Positions 9,637 to 17,490 of a stretch of DNA of 64,000 nt are shown here, one piece after another. The stretch's first letter is position 1; each line of letters begins with the position of its first letter. The notes below the pieces were generated by a model. It was not told where the DNA came from and did not search any database. It was given only the letters and a program-made list of their open reading frames with translations. The position numbers and the translations under genes were made by a program. The stretch is taken from positions 181,826 to 245,825 of the forward strand of contig NZ_SIHX01000008.1 in the NCBI RefSeq assembly GCF_004320525.1. Direction: 5' to 3'. Origin of the DNA: Arthrobacter sp. S39. Lineage in GTDB: Bacteria; Actinomycetota; Actinomycetes; Actinomycetales; Micrococcaceae.

Positions 9637-10629
9637 ATGAGCACGGAGAATAAAGGCCGTAGAGTTACCGCAGCGGATGTCGCGAAGTCTTTGGGTATTT
9701 CCAGGGCTACCGTGGGTTTCGTCCTGAATAAAACGCGAGGCCAGACCATTTCGGAGGCAACCCGTAAGCGGGTCATTAACGAAGCTGCGAGGCTCGGGTA
9801 TCGTCCGCACACGGCCGCTCAAGCTTTGGCCCGGGGTCGAAGCCGCATCATCTTGTTGGTCCTTCCCGATTGGCCTCTCGAATACAGCATGCGCCGTCAC
9901 ATCGCCGAGGCCTCCGGTTTTCTGGAAGAGGCCGGGTACTCTTTGGTCACCTACACAATTCACGAAACATCCAGGCCGCTGTGGGAGTCCCTTGATCCGG
10001 ACGTCGTTATTGGGCTTCTCCCGTTCTCGGAGGAGGAAGTGGAATCGATACGGGCGAGTGGTATCACCAACATTGTCCCGGTTCCGGATGCGCATACGCC
10101 CGCCTGGCAGACAGGGCCGAGTATTGTCGCGGGGCCGGAACTGCAGGTGGAGCACCTCGTTGAACGCGGCCACCGCAAAATAGCTTTCGCGGCGCCCGGA
10201 GACAACCGTCTGCGCTCCTTTGGTGAGGCCCGTCGCAATATCGTCACCAACAAGGCGCTGGAGCTTGGTCTTGGTGAAGTGGATTGCCGTCAGATCGACC
10301 GCCAGGACGATTCGCCCCAGGTTGCCGTCCGAGAGTGGGTGAATGCGGGTGTGACCGGGGTGGTTGCCTTCAATGACGAGATCGCGGCAGTTGTTACCAG
10401 TGCCGCATTGCGCCAAGGCCTGGCGGTCCCCGGTGACCTTGCTGTCATCGGGCATGACGATGACCCGTGGGGCGAGATTCTTGTGCCCGCACTCTCGACT
10501 ATCCGTATGGACGTCGAAGGACTGGGCCGGCTGTTGGCACTGACAGCACTGAACGCCGTGGACGGCAGGGACGTGCCCCAAGGGGAGCCCAATGCGGTGG
10601 CCACTCTCGTCCGACGGGCGTCGACCTAA
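9637..10629 (+). CDS. LacI-family transcriptional regulator
   Basis: DNA-binding repressor of 330 aa. The N-terminal LacI helix-turn-helix (VTAADVAKSLGISRATVGFV, residues 8-27) is followed by the hinge helix region ending AAQALARGRSR. The effector domain has the periplasmic-binding-protein fold, with typical C-terminal blocks GVVAFNDEIA and VIGHDDDPWGEILVPALSTI. It stands between two glycosidase operons that share its presumed operator, so it probably senses a sugar released from the glycoside and controls both operons and itself. The effector is unknown. No strong Shine-Dalgarno is visible; the operator crowds the 5' region. Confidence 0.93.
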   Translation: MSTENKGRRVTAADVAKSLGISRATVGFVLNKTRGQTISEATRKRVINEAARLGYRPHTAAQALARGRSRIILLVLPDWPLEYSMRRHIAEASGFLEEAGYSLVTYTIHETSRPLWESLDPDVVIGLLPFSEEEVESIRASGITNIVPVPDAHTPAWQTGPSIVAGPELQVEHLVERGHRKIAFAAPGDNRLRSFGEARRNIVTNKALELGLGEVDCRQIDRQDDSPQVAVREWVNAGVTGVVAFNDEIAAVVTSAALRQGLAVPGDLAVIGHDDDPWGEILVPALSTIRMDVEGLGRLLALTALNAVDGRDVPQGEPNAVATLVRRAST

Positions 10630-10724
10630 AACACCGCCTGGCCTTTGTGCGGCCCGTGTGGAGCCGATCGCAGGGCTCGCGATCTGAACTTCTGATTGTG
10701 CCGGCATATCGGCGGCGGCACCTA

Positions 10725-10738
10725 CTTGCGCGTGCTAG
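10725..10738 (+). promoter_or_regulatory. Putative LacI-family operator before the GH2-SDR operon
   Basis: CTTGCGCGTGCTAG is identical to the site at 2993-3006; the shared block is 16 bp long if the preceding TA is included. It lies inside an upstream in-frame extension of the GH2 reading frame, which supports the later GH2 start at 10792. Confidence 0.7.
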
Positions 10739-10791
10739 TCTTTTCAGCACACACCAAGAAGCACCTCTTACCGCCTCGACGATGGAGTCTC

Positions 10792-13230
10792 ATGCCCACC
10801 GAAGCTATCAACCTCATTGACTGGGAATTCGCCAATACCAGTGCTGGCTCCTGGACTTCAGTCAGGCTCCCGCACGATGCCATGATCCACGAGACCCGCA
10901 CACCTGACGCGCCCGGAGGTGCGGATGTGGCCTACTTCCCCGGTGGCTTCTACACATATCGGACCACGTGGAGTGCTCCGAAGGATCCGGCTGCTTGTGC
11001 GGCACTGCGCTTTGAGGGTGTCCAGGGCGACGCCACGGTTACCGTCAATGGCAAAGCAGTGGGTTCCATACGCGGCGGGTACACCGAATTCGAGTTCGCA
11101 GTGCAGGACCAGGTCCTTTGGGGTGCTGCCAATGAAATCGTCGTCACCGTAGATAATTCACTTCAGCCGGGAAGCAGATGGTACCCGGGCTCAGGGCTAT
11201 ATCGCGGAGTTTCCGTTATTCTGCGACCTGCCCTCCATTTCGCCAATGACGGTCTACGGGTGCGCACGCTGGCCCTCACGGCCAAAGCCGCAACGCTCGA
11301 AGTGCAATATGACCTGAACACACCCCACGACGCTGCAGGCATCTATGTGGAATTGTTCGACGGCGGCACTCTGGTCGCCGCCGCGAAGGCAAATGGAGCG
11401 GCGGGAACACTAGATTTGCACGTCCCGAACCCCAAACCCTGGAGCGCAGAAACACCGCACCGCTATGAACTCGTGGCAAAGGTTTATGCAGCTGAAGGGC
11501 TGATTGATGAACGACGCGAGAAGGTGGGGCTCAGGACGATCACGGTTGATGCCCAGCGGGGCCTGCGAATCAGCGGAGTCAGCACTTTGCTTAGGGGTGC
11601 GTGCATTCACCATGACAATGGAATTCTGGGCGCCGCTACGCACCGGGCAGCAGAATACCGGCGCATCCGGTTATTGAAGCAGGCGGGCTTCAACGCTATC
11701 CGCAGTGCCCATAACCCGATGTCACGGCACCTCCTGGATGCCTGCGACGAATTGGGCATGTACGTCCTGGATGAACTCGCCGACTACTGGTTCGCTTCCA
11801 AAACCCGGTACGACTCGGCAAGCAGGTTCCGGGACACCTGGTCCGAGGACGCGGACCGCATGGTGGAAAAAGACCGCAACCGCCCGTCGGTCATCATGTA
11901 TGCCGCCGGAAACGAGATCCCGGAAACTGCAACGCCTGAAGGGGTCACTGTGGCCCGGGAGATCACGGAATACCTGCATCGTTTGGACCCGGACCGGCCG
12001 GTCACCCTTGCAACGAACCTCTTCCTGAACGCGATGGTGGTCTTCAACCAGTCCCCTTACAAAGAAGCTCCTGAGGCTGAGGGCGAGACATCGCTGGCCG
12101 GAAGTACCGAAGCGAACGTTTGGATCAACCAGATCGGACGCATGATGGACCTCGTTTCGAGGCTCCCACAGGCGGACAAGGCATCCAGGGATGGGTTCGC
12201 TGCAGTTGATGTCGCGGGTTACAACTACGGCCTGGCCCGGTACAAGCGGGACCTGCGCGTCTACCCCCAACGGGTAATTCTCGGCTCGGAAACGTTGCCC
12301 GCGGACGTCGCCCGGTCCTGGCACTTGGTGGAGGAGAACACCGCGGTCATAGGGGACTTTGTGTGGGCAGGCTGGGAGTACCTGGGCGAAGCCGGAGTCG
12401 CGGTTTGGGTCCCTGGGAAACGAGCGGGCTTTTCCAAGCCATACCCACACATCCTGGCGGGCCCTGGCATGTTCGATCTCATAGGCCAGCCGGACATCAC
12501 CCTGCGCCTGGCGCAGGCTGCTTGGGGTGTCCTGGACGCCCCGGCGATCGGTGTGCGACCCCTGGACCGCAGCGGAGTGCCCATGGTGCGGTCGGCATGG
12601 CGCGTAACAGACGCCGTCGAAAGCTGGTCGTGGCGCGGGTGCGAGGGACGCAAGGCAGAGATCGAGGTCTATTCAGCCGATGACCATATAGAGCTATTCC
12701 TCAACGGCCGCCGGATCGGGCGCCGCAGAGCCGGCCGAAGCCGGGGTTACGTCGCCAAGTTCACAGTGCCATACGAGCCGGGGTCGCTCACCGCTGTGAG
12801 CTACCGAGGCGGCAACGAAGTTTCCAGGACAACCCTTCAAAGCGCCAACGGCCAGGTGGGGCTCCGTCTCACCACCGACAACACAAGTATCGCAGCGGAC
12901 GAAGCTGAACTGGTTTTCGCCGAACTGGCCCTTGTGGGCGCTAACGGTCAGGTTGAGATGCTCGGCGACGAGAAAGTGCAACTGACTGTCACCGGTCCGG
13001 GTGAACTTATCGGCTTCGGAACAGCAGCGCCGGCGCCGACGGAAGCATTTACGGGCACCTTAACCACCACGTATCGCGGCCGTGCGCTCGCCATCGTGCG
13101 CCCCACAGGGGCAGCGGGAGCCATCACCATCACCGCACACGCACAGAATGCCGGCTCAGCCGAGCTTGTCGTCCAGGCAGCCGCTACAACACCTGAGCCT
13201 GTCGTCTTGGAGCCGGCATCGGTCCGGTAG
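10792..13230 (+). CDS. Glycoside hydrolase family 2 (beta-galactosidase-like)
   Basis: Retaining exo-glycosidase of 812 aa. The order is an N-terminal sugar-binding jelly roll (about 1-150), an immunoglobulin-like domain (about 155-255), a TIM barrel (about 260-540) and C-terminal beta-domains resembling DUF4982 and Big-type modules. Catalytic residues are E375 (acid/base, YAAGNEIPE) and E500 (nucleophile, VILGSETLP). The start ATG 10792 has GGAG 4 nt upstream and leaves the LacI-type site in the promoter; a longer frame begins at 10696. There is no signal peptide, so it is cytoplasmic. GH2 covers galactosidase, glucuronidase, mannosidase and arabinosidase activities; the sequence does not decide. 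It shares the rhamnosidase regulon, suggesting another linkage of the same glycoside. Confidence 0.9.
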   Translation: MPTEAINLIDWEFANTSAGSWTSVRLPHDAMIHETRTPDAPGGADVAYFPGGFYTYRTTWSAPKDPAACAALRFEGVQGDATVTVNGKAVGSIRGGYTEFEFAVQDQVLWGAANEIVVTVDNSLQPGSRWYPGSGLYRGVSVILRPALHFANDGLRVRTLALTAKAATLEVQYDLNTPHDAAGIYVELFDGGTLVAAAKANGAAGTLDLHVPNPKPWSAETPHRYELVAKVYAAEGLIDERREKVGLRTITVDAQRGLRISGVSTLLRGACIHHDNGILGAATHRAAEYRRIRLLKQAGFNAIRSAHNPMSRHLLDACDELGMYVLDELADYWFASKTRYDSASRFRDTWSEDADRMVEKDRNRPSVIMYAAGNEIPETATPEGVTVAREITEYLHRLDPDRPVTLATNLFLNAMVVFNQSPYKEAPEAEGETSLAGSTEANVWINQIGRMMDLVSRLPQADKASRDGFAAVDVAGYNYGLARYKRDLRVYPQRVILGSETLPADVARSWHLVEENTAVIGDFVWAGWEYLGEAGVAVWVPGKRAGFSKPYPHILAGPGMFDLIGQPDITLRLAQAAWGVLDAPAIGVRPLDRSGVPMVRSAWRVTDAVESWSWRGCEGRKAEIEVYSADDHIELFLNGRRIGRRRAGRSRGYVAKFTVPYEPGSLTAVSYRGGNEVSRTTLQSANGQVGLRLTTDNTSIAADEAELVFAELALVGANGQVEMLGDEKVQLTVTGPGELIGFGTAAPAPTEAFTGTLTTTYRGRALAIVRPTGAAGAITITAHAQNAGSAELVVQAAATTPEPVVLEPASVR

Positions 13231-13289
13231 ACCCAATTACCCACGTAAGGAACGGCCGGGCATTCCGGTGGAAAATCGAAGGAGAACAC

Positions 13290-14075
13290 ATGAACCGCTA
13301 TGAAGGACGTCGAGTACTCGTTACCGGTGGAGGGTCAGGAATCGGACAGGCCACCGTGCTCCGTCTGCTGTCCGAGGGAGCAAATGTCGTTGCCGCCGAT
13401 GTGTCGGTAACAGGCCTGGAGGACACCAGAACAGCGGCCGGTCACGTATCCGGGAAGCTCACGACGGTGGTCATGGACGTCGGCAACGAAGCGTCCGTGA
13501 ATCACGGCGTAAGTCAGGCCGCGGAGGTTCTGGGTGGGCTGGATGTCTTAGTAAACGCTGCAGGGATTCTGCGCTCATCGCACACAGAATCGACATCGCT
13601 GGAACAATTTGAACAAGTCATCCGGGTGAATTTGACTGGGACTTTCTTGGTCATCAGACAAGCCCTTCCTCATCTCAGGGCCGGCCGCGCAGCCGCCGTG
13701 GTGAACTTCTCATCCACATCGGCAACATTCGCCCACCCTTACATGAGCGCATATGCAGCGAGTAAAGGTGGCATCCAATCGATGACCCACGCACTCGCGT
13801 CTGAATATTCAAAAGCCGGTATCCGCTTCAATTCCGTGCAGCCCGGCTCCATCTCGTCGGGGATGACGGACGGGTCGGGGCAGAGCAAGCAGAATCAGGG
13901 TCCCGGCCTCCCCGACGATATGGACTACAGTTTGGCCAGCAAGCTGGTCCCCGCCCTCGGAGAAGGCTTCGCAGGACCGGAGACCGTCGCAAGCGTTGTC
14001 GCCATGCTGGCCAGCGATGACGGGAAATTCATTACCGGCACCGAGGTTCGCATCGACGGCGGCACCCACTTCTGA
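13290..14075 (+). CDS. Short-chain dehydrogenase/reductase
   Basis: Classical SDR of 261 aa. It has the NAD(P)-binding TGGGSGIG near residue 10, NAAG near 90, and catalytic Y155-x3-K159 within YAASK. A good Shine-Dalgarno (aaggag) precedes the ATG. It lies 59 nt after the GH2 gene and is probably cotranscribed under the LacI-type regulator. A sugar 1-dehydrogenase, for example acting on rhamnose or another released sugar, would fit the locus, but several SDR branches look alike. The 291 bp after the stop hold no gene I can recognise. Confidence 0.85.
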   Translation: MNRYEGRRVLVTGGGSGIGQATVLRLLSEGANVVAADVSVTGLEDTRTAAGHVSGKLTTVVMDVGNEASVNHGVSQAAEVLGGLDVLVNAAGILRSSHTESTSLEQFEQVIRVNLTGTFLVIRQALPHLRAGRAAAVVNFSSTSATFAHPYMSAYAASKGGIQSMTHALASEYSKAGIRFNSVQPGSISSGMTDGSGQSKQNQGPGLPDDMDYSLASKLVPALGEGFAGPETVASVVAMLASDDGKFITGTEVRIDGGTHF

Positions 14076-14366
14076 CGCGTGGTCTGTCCGGGAATTCGGG
14101 TACTCACCTCTATGACGTACCTTCCACCCGGGGCCGGTCAGGGGCACCTCTGGATCCCCGGACCGGTCTCACGCTGCAGGTCATCGACAAGCTGCCACAT
14201 TTTCGGCGTAGCGGCTGAGTAGGAGATGGCTCGCGCCGCACGTTGGCTGTTTGGATCCAACGCGCCAGGCGTGAGTGAAAAATTCCCTGGTCCCGCACGC
14301 GTCCAGGGGCGGCGTCACGCCCATTACCGCTGAAATCCAATAGTCCCATCAACAAGGACTCTGATC

Positions 14367-14957
14367 ATGAATCGACGCTTTAGTCTGCGCCCACCGTCGA
14401 AGCAGCGAACCGTTTCCGCCGAAGAACCCGGTGTCGCCGAACGAGTGATGAATGCGTTTGAGTCCATCCTCGTAGAGGCGGGCGAGCGGGCTGCCACTCT
14501 GGAAGCTGTGGCAAAGATCGCGGGCGTATCGAAGGGGGGCTTGCTCCACTATTACCCAAACAGGGAAGATCTGGTTTCTGCACAGCTTGAGCGCTTTGAT
14601 GAACTAGTACGGGAAGACATCCGCACCATGAAGGCAGCCGCCGGAGGGGCGGTCATGCACTTCCTCCAAACATCACTTTGGAGCAGTTCGCCCTTAGACA
14701 AAGCGTTTGTTGCCGTGAATCGCCTTGCGCCTATAGCACCTGCTGAGACGCAGCGCAGGCTAGCCGACGTCCAAAAGCAGTGGCTAGAGGTCCTGGAAGC
14801 AGAAGTCGGCCCAGAACTTGCCTTAGCGATCCGTTATATAGGAGACGGCTTGTTTTTCAATGCCGTGTTCCACCATGGCGAACCAGGCAACCAGCACCGC
14901 CGGGAAACCGATGTGGCCGACTTGGTAAGTCTTTTGCGAAATGTGCGAGGTTCCTAA
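14367..14957 (+). CDS. TetR-family regulator
   Basis: One-domain HTH repressor of 196 aa. The TetR helix-turn-helix is at about residues 45-75 (LEAVAKIAGVSKGGLLHYYP), then an all-helical ligand domain unlike the two TetR proteins at 15077 and 46468. A ~25-aa N-terminal extension precedes the HTH, so a later start is possible. It converges on the next TetR gene. No operator is recognised. Confidence 0.85.
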   Translation: MNRRFSLRPPSKQRTVSAEEPGVAERVMNAFESILVEAGERAATLEAVAKIAGVSKGGLLHYYPNREDLVSAQLERFDELVREDIRTMKAAAGGAVMHFLQTSLWSSSPLDKAFVAVNRLAPIAPAETQRRLADVQKQWLEVLEAEVGPELALAIRYIGDGLFFNAVFHHGEPGNQHRRETDVADLVSLLRNVRGS

Positions 14958-15076
14958 TTCTGGGCGCAGGTGCGCGTCCTTCACTCGCGCACGGCCCCGC
15001 TAACGGCGTGGTGCTGCGTGCGAGCCCGCTGGTATCACCGGGGCACACGCGCGGCTCGGGAATGAGCAAGGCAGCC

Positions 15077-15748
15077 TTACGACGCCAAAGTGCTCACGGT
15101 CTGGAAGTCGACGGCCAAAATCGCCCGGGACAAGGTAACGGCGCGGTCCGCCAACTTGTCAAGCTCGGCGTCGGTGCAATCGGTGGGAGCCCAGCGCGTG
15201 GCGCCCTCCAGGAGCGTGACCACCACCTGCACGTGCTCCGTCGGATTGGCAAAGCCCATGTCGCGGGCGGCTGCCTCGTACATCCGTTCGTGGAGCGTCA
15301 CCCAATCGTCCACCTGCGCTCGGAGATCCTGGGGCAGGACTTCTGCCATCCTGTCGGTGGCTACGAGCAAATCCCATAAGTTGCTTTCCGGGAGCCGCAC
15401 CTGCCGGGTGAAATGCAGTCTGACCATGGCGTCCCAGAACTCTTCCGCATTTGTGGCCGGCGCTACCGCCTCAAGCAGAGCGACGCCGAAGCGGTGGAAA
15501 TGCCAGCGGAGCGATTCGGCTACGATCTCGTCCCGGCCGTCGGGGAAGTGGGAGTAGAGGCTGGGCGGTTTGATATTGACGGCATTTGCGATGGTCCGCA
15601 TCGAGACGGAATTGAATCCATTGGCAATGGCGAGCTGAAGGAAAGCCTCAAGAATGTTCTGCCGGGCAGCTTTCTGGCCCGCCCAGTTCCACTCCTCCAG
15701 CCTGATTTGGAAGGCTGCCTTCGCAGCTTCGTAGGACGTCTCGCTCAT
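15077..15748 (-). CDS. TetR-family regulator, paralogue of the one at 46468
   Basis: TetR-type repressor of 223 aa with HTH MRTIANAVNIKPPSLYSHFP at about 50-69. It matches the protein at 46468-47133 along its whole length, for example NGFNSVSMRT versus NGYNSVSMRT and IVAESLRW versus IVAESLLW. The ATG at 15748 lies 11 nt from a CTAAC-N4-GTTAG palindrome that is repeated before the 46468 paralogue and before the 17241 remnant, indicating autorepression. Its original downstream partner may have been separated from it by the insertion sequence at 15795-17144. Confidence 0.9.
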   Translation of the reverse strand: MSETSYEAAKAAFQIRLEEWNWAGQKAARQNILEAFLQLAIANGFNSVSMRTIANAVNIKPPSLYSHFPDGRDEIVAESLRWHFHRFGVALLEAVAPATNAEEFWDAMVRLHFTRQVRLPESNLWDLLVATDRMAEVLPQDLRAQVDDWVTLHERMYEAAARDMGFANPTEHVQVVVTLLEGATRWAPTDCTDAELDKLADRAVTLSRAILAVDFQTVSTLAS

Positions 15749-15759
15749 AATGCGCCATC

Positions 15760-15773
15760 CTAACAGTCGTTAG
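15760..15773 (-). promoter_or_regulatory. TetR operator (CTAAC-N4-GTTAG), site 1
   Basis: Perfect palindrome. Read on the minus strand it is CTAACGACTGTTAG, identical to the site at 46418-46431 before the paralogous regulator. It overlaps the 5' leader of the TetR gene ending at 15748. Confidence 0.75.
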
Positions 15774-15794
15774 GTAAATACAGACACATACCCT

Positions 15795-17144
15795 GTTGCC
15801 TCACGTCAATAGGTCCGGGAAGAGTGATTCGTTGCCTCACGTGAAAAGGTCCGGTTCAGGGGCTTGTTGAACCAGGTGTTGGTTTTGTAGTCCCTGGCCG
15901 GGGCTTTTGCTTTGGCGAGGGTTTCGAGTTCGCCGGTGAGGGCGAGGATCTGCCGAGACAAGGCGGCGGGTTTGATCCGTTTGAGCTGGGCGTTCATGCC
16001 GATAACTGCCCTTTTCCGGACTCCGGGGTGCGCTGCGGCCCGCTGGTGCGGGGTGAGGGCATGGTCGTGTTTCTTTACGACTTTCGCGCCGTGACGGGTC
16101 TTCGACAGGAGCTTCTGCTGGGGCAGCAGGTAGTTAGTGAAGAGCGCATCGAGGTCCCAGATCTCGTTGAGCTTGGCCAGTTCCGCCGGGGTGTCGTACC
16201 GGTAGTACCCAACGAGCTCACGGACCCTGGCCCAGTTCTTTTGCTCCACGTGCGCGCCGTCGTTCTTGTTCCCGGGCCTGGAACGAGTGAAAGTGATCTG
16301 CTGGGCGTGGCAGTACTCGAGCAGGTAATCGTTGATGAACTCGGTGCCGTTGTCCGAATCAATCCCCACGATAGGAAACGGAAACCTGCCCATCGCGTGC
16401 TGCAGGGCCTCGAACACCCACTTCTGGGCCTTGTTCGGCACGGACCGGTTCACTGTCCAGCCGGTGGCAATATCGGTGACCGTCAGCGTGTAACAGAACT
16501 GCCCCGACGCCACACCGCCTTCATGACCCACCAAATCGATTTCCACGAATCCCGGGACCGCGTCGTCCCATTCCGCCCATGTACGGATCGGGATCTGTGA
16601 TTTCAACAGCGAGCCCGGTTTGGTATGGGAGCGCCCACGCAACACCAACTTCGCCCGTTCCGGTGCCAGCTTCCGGTCGATCGTGGCCGCGCTCATCCGC
16701 ATCAACAACACCGCTTCATCATCATCCAAGGACAGCTCACCATCACGACGAAGCATCGGAACAAGAACCGGCAGCATCGGTGCCAGGCGTTTACCCGCCG
16801 GAGCCCGCAGAACGGCCCAGCACACCACCAACGCCTCCACGATCCGCGGACCATACACCGGCACCGGAGCCGGCCGGGCCCGCACGGGTCTGAGTTCCAA
16901 CGCCCTTCGCAACGCACGCCGAGCATAATCCCGGTTCCACCCCGTCAACTCGACCAACTCATCGAGGATCCGGACCTTCTCGGCACGCGTTCCCCGGGCA
17001 TAAGCACGCGCTTTGATCAAAGTGACCGCCTTACGCTGGCTCATCGTCAGACCCATCCCTCAAGGATGTCCGCGCCCAGCCCCAACCGGACCTTTTCCAG
17101 TGAGGCAACGTATCCACCCCAGCGGACCTTTTCCATGAGTCAAC
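15795..17144. mobile_element. Insertion sequence with doubled terminal repeats
   Basis: About 1.35 kb with one transposase. The inner ends (15831-15856 and 17084-17109) are 26-bp inverted repeats with two mismatches, beginning GTTGCCTCAC and containing GAAAAGGTCCGGTT. A related outer pair (15795-15818 and 17122-17144) begins GTTGCCTCAC and GTTGACTCAT and lies 35-36 bp further out on each side. No flanking target duplication is evident. Both flanks carry the CTAAC-N4-GTTAG TetR operator. Confidence 0.8.
15806..17056 (-). CDS. DDE transposase with rve integrase core
   Basis: Cut-and-paste-type transposase of 416 aa. An N-terminal HTH region (LTGWNRDYARRALRRAL near 37-53) is followed by an rve-fold catalytic domain with D174 (VEIDLVGHEGG), D235 (IDSDNGTEF) and E271 (VEQKNWARVRE), a spacing close to DX35E. 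The C-terminus reads into the terminal repeat. All three acidic residues are present and the frame is intact, so the element may be active. The IS family is not certain; IS481 and IS1202-like groups are candidates. Confidence 0.88.
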   Translation of the reverse strand: MGLTMSQRKAVTLIKARAYARGTRAEKVRILDELVELTGWNRDYARRALRRALELRPVRARPAPVPVYGPRIVEALVVCWAVLRAPAGKRLAPMLPVLVPMLRRDGELSLDDDEAVLLMRMSAATIDRKLAPERAKLVLRGRSHTKPGSLLKSQIPIRTWAEWDDAVPGFVEIDLVGHEGGVASGQFCYTLTVTDIATGWTVNRSVPNKAQKWVFEALQHAMGRFPFPIVGIDSDNGTEFINDYLLEYCHAQQITFTRSRPGNKNDGAHVEQKNWARVRELVGYYRYDTPAELAKLNEIWDLDALFTNYLLPQQKLLSKTRHGAKVVKKHDHALTPHQRAAAHPGVRKRAVIGMNAQLKRIKPAALSRQILALTGELETLAKAKAPARDYKTNTWFNKPLNRTFSREATNHSSRTY

Positions 17145-17156
17145 GCGCATACTTCC

Positions 17157-17170
17157 CTAACGTCTGTTAG
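17157..17170 (+). promoter_or_regulatory. TetR operator (CTAAC-N4-GTTAG), site 2
   Basis: CTAACGTCTGTTAG differs by one spacer base from the sites at 15760 and 46418. Like the 46418 site it continues with TTAG. It precedes the truncated FAD-protein frame at 17241. Confidence 0.7.
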
Positions 17171-17240
17171 TTAGGTACTCTGGAAGTGGCGCGGAGCACA
17201 TGCACCCACCAACCCGGATGGTTTGAGGGAAGAGCAAACA

Positions 17241-17465
17241 ATGGTCACCGAAAACGCGAGCCTGGGGGCTGCTCGGAACAACAACGTCATCCTCGGAAGC
17301 GGGCTTTCGGGAATGGTTGCTGCGTACATCGGCGCAAGGGCGCTGGAGGAAAACGCATCACAAGATGAGAACTGGAGCGCCGAGCGGGTGTTCCGTCCCA
17401 TGCTGCCGAGATGGCGGCCACGAAAGTCCAGGCCAGGTGGATCTGGCCCGGCGTTGGCGTCCTGA
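17241..17465 (+). pseudogene. N-terminal remnant of an FAD-dependent oxidoreductase
   Basis: A 74-codon frame with ATG and upstream gggaagag begins with NNNVILGSGLSGMVAAYIGA, the GxGxxG beta-alpha-beta start of FAD/NAD-dependent dehydrogenases. After about 40 residues the similarity pattern ends and the frame reads into unrelated Arg/Pro-rich sequence. Full-length enzymes need 400 or more residues, so this is a truncated remnant still attached to a TetR-operator promoter. A genuine small protein is less likely. Confidence 0.5.
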
Positions 17466-17490
17466 ACCGCATACTCAGAGAGAACCTCCC

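Noticed and set aside
9610..10707. 365-codon minus frame over lacI
   Set aside because: The LacI-type protein on the plus strand is unambiguous.
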